NCBI GenBank assembly: GCA_018241995.1
Contig: JAFECT010000003.1
Coordinates: forward strand, 124,001 to 188,000
Source: Pseudomonadota bacterium
GTDB lineage: Bacteria > Pseudomonadota > Alphaproteobacteria > Caulobacterales > Caulobacteraceae
DNA: 64,000 nt
Reading direction: 5' to 3'
In this document: positions 15,958-24,583 of the stretch, piece by piece
Numbering within the stretch: the first letter of the stretch is position 1
How the letters are laid out: every line of letters begins with the position of its first letter
Position numbers and translations under genes: made by a program
The notes under the pieces: generated by a model
Seen by the model: only the letters and a program-made list of their open reading frames with translations
What the model was told of the DNA's origin: nothing
The model's database searches: none

Positions 15958-17433
15958 CTAGAACAGGTCTCCCTGGCCGGGCGCGACCTTTGGCGGTTTG
16001 GCAGCGGGCTTGGGAGCAGGCTTCGGCGGGGGCGGGGCGGCTTCGCCTTCGACCACAGCGGCCTTGGCTCCGTCGGCGAACACCAGGCGAACCTCTTCGC
16101 CGGCCTTCAGCGCGGCGGCGGAGCGCACCAGGGCGCCGTCGGCGGCATGCACCCGGGCGAAGCCGCGCGCCAGCGGCCTGTCGGGATCGAGCGACCGGTG
16201 CAGCTGCGACAGGCTCTGCAGACGGTCGGACGCCTGTTGCAGACGGCGCAAGGTCGCGGGCCGCAGCCGCGCGCCGAACTCCGCCACGCGCTCGGCCTTC
16301 AGGCGGCGAGGCCGGTCCAGGAGCTGGGGCGACAGGCGTGAGCCGACCCGCACCAGATCGCGCTCGTGGGCAGAGGCGTTGCGCTCAAGCGCGGAGCCCA
16401 GCCGGCCCGAAACCAGGTCGAAGCCTTGCCGCTTCAGCGCCAGCAGATCGTCGGGGCGGGGCAGGCCGCGCGCGGCGGCGTTCAGGCGATGGCGCCGATC
16501 CTCGAACCCGCGCGAGGCGCAGCGCAGCATGCGCCGTTCCAATTCCACGGTCGCGGCCTTCAGCTCGGCCAGGACCGGCGTGACCATCTCGGCCGCGGCG
16601 GTGGGCGTCGGCGCGCGTCGGTCGGAGACGTAGTCGATCAGGGTGGTGTCGGTCTCGTGACCCACCGCCGAGACCAGCGGGATGGCGCTCTCGGCCGCGG
16701 TGCGGGCCAGGGCCTCGTCGTTGAAGGCCCACAGGTCCTCGATGGAGCCGCCGCCGCGCGCCACGATCAGCACGTCGGGCCGGGGCAGGGCGTTGTCGCC
16801 GCCCAGCGCATTGAAGCCTCTGATGGCGGCGGCGACCTGGACGGAGGCCTGCTCGCCCTGCACCACCACCGGCCAGACCAGCACCCGGCAGGGCCAACGG
16901 TCGCGGATGCGATGCAGGATGTCGCGAATCACCGCCCCGGTCGGGCTGGTGATGACGCCCACCACGGCGGGCATGCGCGGCAGGGCCTTCTTGCGGCCAG
17001 ATTCGAACAGACCCTCGGCATTGAGGCGGGCCTTGAGCCGCTCCAGCTGGGCCAGGAGGGCGCCGACGCCGGCATGCTCCATGGTCTCGACCACCAGCTG
17101 GTATTTGGAAGAGGCCGGATAGGTGGTGATGCGGCCGGTGACGATCACCTCCAGTCCTTGTTCGGGCTGGGCCTGCAGGCTGCGCACCTGGCCTTTCCAG
17201 ACCACGCCGTCGATGGCGGCCCGGTCGTCCTTCAAGGTCAGATAGACGTGGCCGGAGGCGTGGCGGGTGACCTTCGACACTTCGGCGCGCACACGAACGA
17301 AGCCGTATGCATCCTCCAGCGTGCGTTTCAGGGCCTGGCTCAACTCCGAAACGGAGTATGCCCTTGCATTCCCGTCTTCGCCCGCGGATGCGTTCGGCGT
17401 CTCCTCGGCGGCGGAATCGGTGACGGTCATCAT
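15958..17433 (-). CDS. xseA: Exodeoxyribonuclease VII large subunit
   Basis: XseA is the catalytic subunit of exonuclease VII, which degrades single-stranded DNA. The 491-residue product begins with the OB-fold ([28 protein letters not shown]), continues with the catalytic core ([70 protein letters not shown]) and a long helical region. The C-terminus has the PLARGFARV strand, then a proline/lysine-rich tail. Start is at paired ATG codons (17433 and 17430). The small subunit xseB is not in the window. Confidence 0.96.
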   Translation of the reverse strand: MMTVTDSAAEETPNASAGEDGNARAYSVSELSQALKRTLEDAYGFVRVRAEVSKVTRHASGHVYLTLKDDRAAIDGVVWKGQVRSLQAQPEQGLEVIVTGRITTYPASSKYQLVVETMEHAGVGALLAQLERLKARLNAEGLFESGRKKALPRMPAVVGVITSPTGAVIRDILHRIRDRWPCRVLVWPVVVQGEQASVQVAAAIRGFNALGGDNALPRPDVLIVARGGGSIEDLWAFNDEALARTAAESAIPLVSAVGHETDTTLIDYVSDRRAPTPTAAAEMVTPVLAELKAATVELERRMLRCASRGFEDRRHRLNAAARGLPRPDDLLALKRQGFDLVSGRLGSALERNASAHERDLVRVGSRLSPQLLDRPRRLKAERVAEFGARLRPATLRRLQQASDRLQSLSQLHRSLDPDRPLARGFARVHAADGALVRSAAALKAGEEVRLVFADGAKAAVVEGEAAPPPPKPAPKPAAKPPKVAPGQGDLF

Positions 17434-17464
17434 CTCACCATAGCAAGGCCGTACGGGGTGGTGG

Positions 17465-17487
17465 AACGGGCAGCCGCTATGCCCGTT
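17465..17487. repeat. 8-bp perfect inverted repeat between xseA and the purD-side operon
   Basis: AACGGGCA (17465-17472) and TGCCCGTT (17480-17487) flank a 7-base spacer, in the 88-base gap between two divergent genes. It could be an operator for either direction or a 5' leader hairpin. Confidence 0.35.
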
Positions 17488-17521
17488 TCGGTAAGTCTGT
17501 GCGTGGGGAGTCGCCTTGGTA

Positions 17522-17875
17522 ATGTCTGAACAGTCGGCGCCTGTGTCGCGTGGGGCCCGCCGCGCCCGTTTGAAACCCGTCGAGGCCGACCCGTCGGCGA
17601 AGGCCAGCGACTCGAAGAATAATCCGGCCGAGAAGCTGTTCGTCCCGGAACCCCTGCCGGGCTGGGTCGAACCCGAGGTCGCCGGAAAGGGCTCCGCGAG
17701 CCGTCCACGCACACTGCAGGAAGCCCAGGCCGAGGCCCGCGCCGCCGGGTTCACCCCCTCGGACTGGATCGGCGAGCGGGCCGAGGCCCGCAAGCACCTC
17801 TCCACGCTCGGCGTCTGGGTCGGCGCAGGCCTGTTCGTGCTGCTGCTGATCTATTTCCTCGGCGGACGCGCTTGA
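17522..17875 (+). CDS. Hypothetical membrane-anchored protein
   Basis: A 117-residue protein with a basic, disordered N-terminus, an acidic/proline-rich middle ([14 protein letters not shown]) and one C-terminal membrane helix (about residues 95-114, [18 protein letters not shown]). This is a tail-anchor-like layout. Family not recognised. The ATG at 17522 was preferred to a TTG two codons upstream. It lies 33 bases before purD on the same strand and is probably co-transcribed. Confidence 0.65.
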   Translation: MSEQSAPVSRGARRARLKPVEADPSAKASDSKNNPAEKLFVPEPLPGWVEPEVAGKGSASRPRTLQEAQAEARAAGFTPSDWIGERAEARKHLSTLGVWVGAGLFVLLLIYFLGGRA

Positions 17876-17908
17876 CCGCATCCGCGTGAGAGGCCATTCG
17901 CGCCTCCC

Positions 17909-19180
17909 ATGAACATCCTCCTGATCGGCTCCGGCGGGCGCGAGCACGCGCTGGCCTGGAAGATCAAGCAGTCGAGCCTGGTGCGCCGGCTGGTCATCGC
18001 CCCCGGCAACCCCGGCATGGAGGCGCTGGGCGAGCTGCGCGCCTACAAGGCCACCGACGTGGACGGCCTGGTCGCCCTGGCGCGCGAGATCCGCGCCGAC
18101 CTCGTCGTGGTGGGCCCCGAAGCCGCGCTTGAGGTGGGGATCGCCGACCGGTTGGCGGCGCTCGGCATCCCGTGCTTCGGCCCGACCGCCAAGGCGGCGC
18201 GCCTGGAGACCTCCAAGGCCTTCACCAAGGAGTTCTGCAGCCGCTGGGACATTCCGACCGCCGCCTACGGCGTGTTCGAGCGCACGGCCGAGGCCATGGC
18301 CTTCGTCGATACCCTGAAGCCGCCCTATGTGATCAAGGCCGACGGCCTGGCGGCGGGCAAGGGCGTGGCCATCTCCGAGGATCGCCGCGACGCCGAAGCC
18401 GAGATCGAGGCGCGCCTCAGGGGGCGCTACGGCGACGCCGGCTCCAAGGTGGTGATCGAGGAATTCATGGTCGGCGAGGAGGCCTCGCTGTTCGCCCTGT
18501 GCGACGGCGAGCGCGCCATGCTGTTCGGCGGCGCCCAGGACCACAAGCGCGCGTTCGACGGCGATCTCGGCCCCAATACCGGGGGCATGGGCGCCTATTC
18601 GCCGGCCCCGGTCTTCACGGCAGAGCTCGTGGGCGCTGCCCAGAGCCGCATCGTCGAGCCCACGGTGCGCGGCATGGCCGCCGAAGGCATGCCCTACCGC
18701 GGGGTGCTCTACGCCGGGCTCATGGCCACCGATCAGGGGCCCAAGCTTGTGGAGTTCAACGCCCGGTTCGGCGACCCGGAGTGCCAGGTGCTGATGCTGC
18801 GCCTGAGGAGCGACATCGTCCCCTATCTGATGGCCGCCGCCACCGGCGGGCTCGACCGTATCGGCGAACCGGTCTGGCGTTCGGAGGTGGCGGTCTGCGT
18901 GGTGCTGGCGGCGCGCGGCTATCCCGACAGCCCGATCCCAGGCTCGGTGATCCGCGGTGTGAACCAGAGCTTCGGCGCGGGCGTGGCGGTGTTCCACGCT
19001 GGCACCGCGCGCAAGGCCGACGGCACGCTGACGGCCTCGGGCGGACGGGTGCTGAACGTCTGCGCCCTGGGGACCACCATCGAGGACGCCCGCGCCAAGG
19101 CCTATGACGCGGTGGCGCGCATCGACTGGCCGGGCGGCTTCCACCGCTCCGACATCGGCTGGCGGGCCGTAGGGCGCTAG
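17909..19180 (+). CDS. purD: Phosphoribosylamine-glycine ligase
   Basis: PurD makes glycinamide ribonucleotide from phosphoribosylamine, glycine and ATP, the second step of purine synthesis. The 423-residue product has the N-terminal MNILLIGSGGREHALAWK, the ATP-grasp core (VIKADGLAAGKGV), the signature GGAQDHKRAFDGDLGPNTGGMGAYSP, and RFGDPECQVLM. Length is normal. Its last four bases overlap the convergent L,D-transpeptidase-like gene. Confidence 0.97.
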   Translation: MNILLIGSGGREHALAWKIKQSSLVRRLVIAPGNPGMEALGELRAYKATDVDGLVALAREIRADLVVVGPEAALEVGIADRLAALGIPCFGPTAKAARLETSKAFTKEFCSRWDIPTAAYGVFERTAEAMAFVDTLKPPYVIKADGLAAGKGVAISEDRRDAEAEIEARLRGRYGDAGSKVVIEEFMVGEEASLFALCDGERAMLFGGAQDHKRAFDGDLGPNTGGMGAYSPAPVFTAELVGAAQSRIVEPTVRGMAAEGMPYRGVLYAGLMATDQGPKLVEFNARFGDPECQVLMLRLRSDIVPYLMAAATGGLDRIGEPVWRSEVAVCVVLAARGYPDSPIPGSVIRGVNQSFGAGVAVFHAGTARKADGTLTASGGRVLNVCALGTTIEDARAKAYDAVARIDWPGGFHRSDIGWRAVGR

Positions 19181-19968
19181 TTGCCCGCGAAGATCAGTCG
19201 GCCGGAGTCCATGATCGGCCGCAGGGTCTTCAGGTCGGCGTGCGAGAGGGCGAAGCAGCCGTTCGAGCGGCCCAGCATACCTTCCCTGGCGAGGTAGCCC
19301 GGCTCGCAGTAGTCGGCGCCATGAACGATCACGGCGCGGGCGCGGGCCTGGTTGTTGGTGGCGTCCAGCCCATCCAGCAGCACATTGGCGCCGTCGCGCG
19401 CGCCCACGCTCTGGCCGGCCGTGACATAGGCTCCGACGGAAGAGGCGTCCGAGTTCGGCGTATTGGAAAACCGCTTGGCGAAGCCGGTGCGGCTGGGGTC
19501 CGAGCCCCGACCGTGGGCGGTGCGGAAGCTCTGCACCTGGCCGGTGCGCAGGTCCAGCTTGAACAGCCGCGGCTTGGAGGAGTGCTGCTGGAAGTCGACC
19601 AGGAAGATGTGATCCTTGTTGGCGATCCGGTCGCCGTGGCGCTTCAGCGCCACCAGGGCGTCATCCAGGAGCGCAGTGCGAATCTGACGCTGCGGGTCCA
19701 GCGCGCTCCTTGGCAGGGCCGGCGCGGTGCTCACGATCGGCTCGAGTTCGGCGGAGCGCGGCTCCAACGCGGGAATGGTCTCGGGCTCGGCCTCGATGTG
19801 GGGACGGCGGGCGGCGGCGTGCTTGCCGTGGACCTTCGGCGCGGCATGGCGATGACGCGAAGCCGGGCGGGCCGAAGAGGACCCGGCGACGGACGCGGCC
19901 GTGGCGGCCAGGCCCAGGATGACCATGCGACGGGACGTAGGCGACAAACGCACGCTTGCAGACTGCAT
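19177..19968 (-). CDS. Murein L,D-transpeptidase catalytic domain family protein
   Basis: A 263-residue exported protein of the YkuD-related family that crosslinks or trims peptidoglycan through an active-site cysteine. The N-terminus has a twin-arginine-like signal (SRRMVILGLAA) and a basic/proline-rich linker. The catalytic region shows His216 in VIVHGADY and the S-x-G-C box as GRSNGCFAL with Cys238. The first ATG is at 19968. It is convergent with purD. Confidence 0.85.
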   Translation of the reverse strand: MQSASVRLSPTSRRMVILGLAATAASVAGSSSARPASRHRHAAPKVHGKHAAARRPHIEAEPETIPALEPRSAELEPIVSTAPALPRSALDPQRQIRTALLDDALVALKRHGDRIANKDHIFLVDFQQHSSKPRLFKLDLRTGQVQSFRTAHGRGSDPSRTGFAKRFSNTPNSDASSVGAYVTAGQSVGARDGANVLLDGLDATNNQARARAVIVHGADYCEPGYLAREGMLGRSNGCFALSHADLKTLRPIMDSGRLIFAGN

Positions 19969-20125
19969 CAATGACTCCGACGGCTACGCTGGATAGGCGA
20001 AGAATTCTCGGATGGGGACATCTAATCCAGCCCTTGGCGATTTTGAGCGCGTCCTTATGCTGCACCCCGCCTGGGACCGGCGCGTCATGCCGGCACAGAA
20101 CGGGGCCTTGGGAGGGGTGAACAGC

Positions 20126-21445
20126 ATGAAACGGACCATTTTGATGGCCTGCGCGGCGATGGCGCTGGCGCTGGGGGGTGCGACGATGGGCGCGCCTTCA
20201 AAGGCCCTGGCGCAGGGCGCGCCGGGCAAGGTCTACGTCCTGGCCGGGCATGTGCTGGTCGATCCCGCCTCTGGCAAGGTCGAGGAAAACAAGACCCTGG
20301 TGGTCGCGGGCGGCAAGGTCGTGGAAGTCCGCGACGGTCTGAACGGCGGTTCCGACGGCGAGACCGTCGACCTGCGTGACAGCTTCGTGCTGCCGGGCCT
20401 GATCGACACCCACGTGCATATCCTCGGGCAGAACGGCCCCTCCGGGCGGCTGGACGCGGTGACCCGCACCAATTCGCGCGAAGCGATCGACGGGGCCATG
20501 TACGCCCTGCGCACGCTCCGAGCCGGCTTCACCACCGTGGCCGACGTCGGCGACGACAACGAGGCGGTCTTCGCCCTGCGCGACGGGATCAATGCGGGCG
20601 AGGTGCCCGGGCCGCGCATCCTGTCGTCCGGCCACATCATCACCCCGCACGGCGGCCATGCGGACGTGCACTCCTACCGCCCCGACATCATGGAGGTGCT
20701 GGAGAACCCCGCCGCCTGCTCAGGCGCGGACGAGTGCCGCAAGATGGTGCGCAAGCAGATCCAGGCCGGCGCCGACCTGATCAAGATCACCGCCACCGGC
20801 GGCGTGCTGGACGACTCCGCCACGGGCGTGGACCAGCAGTTCACCGACGACGAGATGAAGGCCATCGTCGACACCGCCCACAGCCTGGGCCGGATCGTGA
20901 AGGCCCACGCCCACGGCACGGTCGGCATCAACGCGGCCCTGCGCGCCGGCGTCGATTCCATCGAGCACGGCACCTACCTCGACGACGAGTCGATCAAGCT
21001 GTTCAAGGCGCACCACGCCTATCTGGTGCCCACCCTGCTGGCCGGTCACACCGTGGCGCTGGAGGCGGCCAAGCCCGACACCTGGATGACGCCCAATGTG
21101 CGCGCCAAGGCCGCGCAGGTCGGGCCCAACATGGTCGGCATGCTGCACAGGGCCCATGCCGGGGGGCTGCGCATCGCTTTCGGCACCGACTCCGGCGTCA
21201 GCCACCACGGCGACAACGCTCAGGAGTTCGGCCTGATGGTCGAGGCGGGGCTGTCGCCGATGGAGGCGATCCAGGCTGCCACCACCACCGCGGCCGAGCA
21301 GCTGCGCCTGTCCAGCGTCGCGGGCGCGCTCACGCCCGGCCACTCCGCCGACCTGGTCGCGGTCAAGGGCGACCCGACCAAGGACGTCAAGCTGCTGGAA
21401 CACGTCGGCTTCGTGATGAAAGGCGGCGTCGTCTACAAGCGCTGA
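20126..21445 (+). CDS. Secreted amidohydrolase (imidazolonepropionase-like / Xaa-dipeptidase group)
   Basis: A 439-residue metal-dependent hydrolase with a signal peptide (MKRTILMACAAMALALGGA...ALAQG). The metal sites are visible: HxH in GLIDTHVHILG, the likely carboxylated lysine in LIKITATGG, histidines in KAHAHG and SIEHGTY, and Asp in FGTDSG. This is the COG1228 layout, which includes the periplasmic zinc carboxypeptidases acting on N-acyl or dipeptidyl Arg/Lys known from Caulobacter; the exact substrate is inference. The ATG at 20126 has GGAGG upstream. A hairpin follows its stop, so it is probably separate from the MNIO cassette. Confidence 0.85.
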   Translation: MKRTILMACAAMALALGGATMGAPSKALAQGAPGKVYVLAGHVLVDPASGKVEENKTLVVAGGKVVEVRDGLNGGSDGETVDLRDSFVLPGLIDTHVHILGQNGPSGRLDAVTRTNSREAIDGAMYALRTLRAGFTTVADVGDDNEAVFALRDGINAGEVPGPRILSSGHIITPHGGHADVHSYRPDIMEVLENPAACSGADECRKMVRKQIQAGADLIKITATGGVLDDSATGVDQQFTDDEMKAIVDTAHSLGRIVKAHAHGTVGINAALRAGVDSIEHGTYLDDESIKLFKAHHAYLVPTLLAGHTVALEAAKPDTWMTPNVRAKAAQVGPNMVGMLHRAHAGGLRIAFGTDSGVSHHGDNAQEFGLMVEAGLSPMEAIQAATTTAAEQLRLSSVAGALTPGHSADLVAVKGDPTKDVKLLEHVGFVMKGGVVYKR

Positions 21446-21461
21446 TCAGACTCCTCTCTGG

Positions 21462-21490
21462 GGCAGGCCAGGCCGCCGGCCGGGCCTGCC
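21462..21490 (+). terminator. GC-rich hairpin after the amidohydrolase gene
   Basis: GGCAGGCC (21462-21469) and GGCCTGCC (21483-21490) form perfect arms with an internally self-complementary loop, 17 bases after the amidohydrolase stop. No T-tract follows, so termination may be weak or factor-dependent. It marks a likely transcription-unit boundary before the ferritin-like gene. Confidence 0.45.
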
Positions 21491-21593
21491 GGGAGGTTCG
21501 CTGCTCTTACACGGACAAGTTATCCGCGTATTGGTAGACTGATGACGTTTCGCGATAGTAGCTTCCCCCGCATCAACCTGCGGGGAGCAGACT

Positions 21594-23627
21594 ATGGCGA
21601 CGAAGACGCATCGGACCGTGAGCTTGGGCGCGAAGGCGCCGCGCGATCCGTCCAACAAGCCCAACGACAAGGCGGCGCTTCAGGCCATCGCCCAGGCGGC
21701 CATCGAGGTCGAGCTGTTCACGATCCCGCTCTACATGTCGAGCCTGTACTCGATCCAGGGCATGCACCAGATCACGAGCGCGGGGAACGACTTCTACCAG
21801 GGTCGCCTGTGGCCCGGCCCGGCGCCCGTCGCCGATCCCAAGACGCCCAACGAGCGGGCCTTCAACACGGTCTTCTCGGTGTTCATCCAGGAGATGCTGC
21901 ACCTGCAGCTGGCCTCGAACATGGCCACCGCCATCGGCGTCACGCCCAGCTACACCGGCGCTCCGTTGCAGAGCCCGATCCACGGCTGGACCTGCTATTC
22001 GCCGACCTGCACGGTGATCCCGCACATCATCGACCTGAAAGAGACCTCCACCTACAAGCACGTGAAGGTGAACACGGGTCCGCTGACCAAGGAGCAGATC
22101 GAGCTGTTCCTGGCTATCGAGCAGCCGGAGGAACTGGCCCGCAAGGAGGTGCCGCCCGGCTTCCGTTTCCCGCACGCGCCGTTCGACAACTGGAAGGCCG
22201 GCGATCCGCTGCCGATGTTCGGCACCATCGGCAACATGTACCAGTGCTACTTCGACTATCTGAACATCAAGTACAGCGACGGCACGTCCCTGTGGGCCGA
22301 GGTGTACGATCCGAACGGCCAGCAGAACGACCTCTTCAACACCTCCGGCGGCGCCGGTCATCCCATGCGCGAGTTCATGGGCTTCGAGACGACCGTGGCC
22401 CTGACCTATTCCGACATCGCCTTCCAACAGATGGGCGCGATGATGGACGCCATCACCGACCAGGGCGAGGGCAGCGAGATCCGGCGCGAGATGCTCACCG
22501 CCGTGAAGGAGAAGTACTGCGCCTCGATGGACGCGCTGCGTTCGGACTATCCGAGCTATTCCGACACGGGTGCGCTTGAACCCTCCGCCGACGCGGTGGC
22601 GCGCGGCCGCAACGACCACCAGGACCATTTCGAGTGCTTCAAGGAGGTCGGGCGCTATGTGCACGAGGTCGTGCTGTGGCCGGAGTGGCGCAAGAAGCAC
22701 GGCCCCTGGACCGCCAAGGACCTGACCACCCCCGACTACAAGCCGCCGGCCAACAGCAAGATCCCCTCGCCGGACCAGGTGGCCGCGGCCCTGAACGAAC
22801 TGGCCGCTCCGCCCCCGGGATCGCCGGACTACTATACCCTGATGAGCCAGGCCGCGATCGGCGCCATCGCCGGCGTGACCACCGTGCTCGACACTTTCTG
22901 GAACGCCCAGGACCAGGCCAACGGCCCGATCAGCTTCCCCTATCCGTCGATGTCCGGCTCTGGCGACCGCATGGCCATCTGCTGGGCGGTGTTCGGCAAG
23001 GGTCCTGACCTGTCCATCGGGCTGGAGCCGCCGGTTTCGGGCACGCTGTACCACTCGTGCCAGGGCCTGGATTACAACCCGGGCCAGACGGGGACCAATT
23101 CGTGCGCGCCGGTGGCGGTGTTCCACTCCTGCCGCGGCTCCAACGGCTGTCACGCCCAAGGCGGGTGCGGCTTCGTCCAGCCCACCACCGGCGGCGGCAA
23201 CTGCAAGACCAGCACGCCGGCGAGCGGCGGGGGAGGCGGCTCCTGCTCCGCGGGCGGCGGCTGCGGCGGGCCCAAGACCTCCACCAAGCTCGAGACCAAG
23301 ACCTTCGGCGGCAGCTGTAACCCCTTCGCCGGCCAGGCCTATTCCGCGCCGGGCGACAACAAGTGCACCAGTTTCGGCGGCTGCGCCGTGCCGATCTCGG
23401 CTTCGCAGCTGTTCCCCAAGAGCGGCCACTTCCAGCTGTTCGGCTTCGAGAAGGACGCCCAGGGCCAGTGGACCAGCGTGCCGGTCAAGGACCCGCTGCT
23501 GTTCGCGGTCGGGGACAATGTGCACGACGTGGCCTGGGCCGCCTACAAGACGGTCATGAAGCTCGATCCCAAGACGCCGCCGCCGCAGCCAACCCTGCTG
23601 CGCCTGGCGTTCCCGCCATCGACGTGA
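21594..23627 (+). CDS. Ferritin-like (VioB-type) protein with cysteine-rich C-terminal segment, possible MNIO substrate
   Basis: A 677-residue protein without a signal peptide. Residues about 28-360 read as a ferritin-like four-helix bundle of the iminophenyl-pyruvate dimer synthase (PF12902) type: IEVELFTIPLYMSSLYS (Glu38/Glu40), the ExxH helix FIQEMLHLQ (Glu100, His103), FMGFETTVALTYSDIAF (Glu265) and DHQDHFECFKEV (His345). Residues 485-600 are glycine-rich with eleven cysteines (489, 504, 513, 519, 525, 537, 551, 557, 575, 591, 597), including three CxxxxxC units. A conserved-looking end SGHFQLFGFEK...NVHDVAWAAY follows. GGGGAG lies seven bases before the ATG. Its stop overlaps the DUF692 start. 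No violacein genes are nearby. An iron-binding target or partner of the MNIO is inferred. Confidence 0.75.
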   Translation: MATKTHRTVSLGAKAPRDPSNKPNDKAALQAIAQAAIEVELFTIPLYMSSLYSIQGMHQITSAGNDFYQGRLWPGPAPVADPKTPNERAFNTVFSVFIQEMLHLQLASNMATAIGVTPSYTGAPLQSPIHGWTCYSPTCTVIPHIIDLKETSTYKHVKVNTGPLTKEQIELFLAIEQPEELARKEVPPGFRFPHAPFDNWKAGDPLPMFGTIGNMYQCYFDYLNIKYSDGTSLWAEVYDPNGQQNDLFNTSGGAGHPMREFMGFETTVALTYSDIAFQQMGAMMDAITDQGEGSEIRREMLTAVKEKYCASMDALRSDYPSYSDTGALEPSADAVARGRNDHQDHFECFKEVGRYVHEVVLWPEWRKKHGPWTAKDLTTPDYKPPANSKIPSPDQVAAALNELAAPPPGSPDYYTLMSQAAIGAIAGVTTVLDTFWNAQDQANGPISFPYPSMSGSGDRMAICWAVFGKGPDLSIGLEPPVSGTLYHSCQGLDYNPGQTGTNSCAPVAVFHSCRGSNGCHAQGGCGFVQPTTGGGNCKTSTPASGGGGGSCSAGGGCGGPKTSTKLETKTFGGSCNPFAGQAYSAPGDNKCTSFGGCAVPISASQLFPKSGHFQLFGFEKDAQGQWTSVPVKDPLLFAVGDNVHDVAWAAYKTVMKLDPKTPPPQPTLLRLAFPPST

Positions 23628-24583
23628 CGGCCGGCCCCCCCAAAACCGCCGTATCCGTCGATGCGAGCCGTCGCCCGGGTCTTCCGGACCTGGGCGACGG
23701 TGTCGGGCTGCGCGACGTGCATTTCGCGCACCTGATGGCCACGCCCCCCGCCGAGTGGGGCGTGGACTGGTTCGAGGTCATCAGCGAGAACTTCATCGAC
23801 AACCACGGCTGGGCCATGCGCGTGCTGGAGACGGTCGCTGCGAACCGGCCGGTGGTGATGCACGGCGTGTCGCTGTCGATCGGCTCGACCTCGCCGCTGG
23901 ACAGGACCTACCTCGCCAAGCTCAAGGCCCTGGCCGAGCGGGTTCGGCCCGCCTGGATTTCCGACCACCTGTGCTGGACCGGCCTGAACGGCCACAACAG
24001 CCATGACCTGTTGCCCATGCCCCTCACCGAACAGGCGCTGACCCACACCGCCGACCGGGTGCGCTTCGTGCAGGACCTTCTGGGCCGCCCCCTGATCCTG
24101 GAGAACCCCTCGACCTACCTGGAGTTCAAGGCCTCGCAGATGCCGGAATGGGCGTTCCTGGGCCGCCTGGCCGAGGACACCGGCTGCGGCTTGCTGCTCG
24201 ACGTCAACAATGTGCACGTCAGCGCCACCAACCACGGCTTTGATCCGATGGTCTACATCGATGGCCTGCCGGCCGAGCGGATCGTGCAGGTCCACCTCGC
24301 GGGCTGCAGCGACTGCGGCCACTATCTGATCGACACCCACGACCATCCGGTGCCGGACGCGGTCTGGCCGCTCTACGCCCGGGCCCAGGCGCGGACCGGG
24401 GGAGTCTCGACCCTCCTGGAATGGGACGCGGAGATTCCGCCCTTCGACGAACTGCTGGCCGAACTGGCCAAGGCCAAGCCCGCGAGGCAGGGCCTGCGCC
24501 CGGCAGCTGCGCCGGTTCCTCGCGCCGCGCCCGACGCCGTGCCGACGCCTCTGGCCCACCAGCTCGGCGCCATGCATGGCTGA
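23624..24583 (+). CDS. DUF692 multinuclear non-heme iron oxidative enzyme (MNIO)
   Basis: MNIO enzymes use two or three iron ions in a TIM barrel to modify peptide residues, usually cysteines (MbnB, BufB and TglH types). All ligand motifs are visible in this 319-residue product: Glu51 in WFEVISENF, His80 in MHGVSLSIGS, Asp114/His115 in SDHLCW, Glu160 in LENPSTYLEF, Asp193-Asn196-His198 in DVNNVHVSATNHG, His224 in VHLAGC, Asp237/His239 in DTHDHPV and Glu266 in LEWD. It should therefore be active. The GTG start at 23624 shares GTGA with the upstream stop. A 30-residue proline/alanine tail closes it. Its 3' end overlaps the DUF2063 gene by eight bases. Confidence 0.9.
   Translation: MTAGPPKTAVSVDASRRPGLPDLGDGVGLRDVHFAHLMATPPAEWGVDWFEVISENFIDNHGWAMRVLETVAANRPVVMHGVSLSIGSTSPLDRTYLAKLKALAERVRPAWISDHLCWTGLNGHNSHDLLPMPLTEQALTHTADRVRFVQDLLGRPLILENPSTYLEFKASQMPEWAFLGRLAEDTGCGLLLDVNNVHVSATNHGFDPMVYIDGLPAERIVQVHLAGCSDCGHYLIDTHDHPVPDAVWPLYARAQARTGGVSTLLEWDAEIPPFDELLAELAKAKPARQGLRPAAAPVPRAAPDAVPTPLAHQLGAMHG

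Noticed and set aside
17477..19144. A 555-codon minus-strand frame opposite purD
   Set aside because: It is antisense to purD, lacks motifs, and has composition typical of shadow frames in high-GC DNA.
23221..23290. A frameshift or assembly error in the glycine-rich G/C run
   Set aside because: The frame continues for more than 300 bases with good codon use and ends exactly at the coupled DUF692 start.
21573..23525. A 650-codon minus-strand frame across the ferritin-like gene
   Set aside because: It is a shadow frame; the plus-strand product has clear domains and coupling to DUF692.
21594..23627. A role of the ferritin-like protein in violacein or related pigment synthesis
   Set aside because: The VioB-type domain resemblance is real, but no other vio-type gene is present, and the linked genes are DUF692 and DUF2063.
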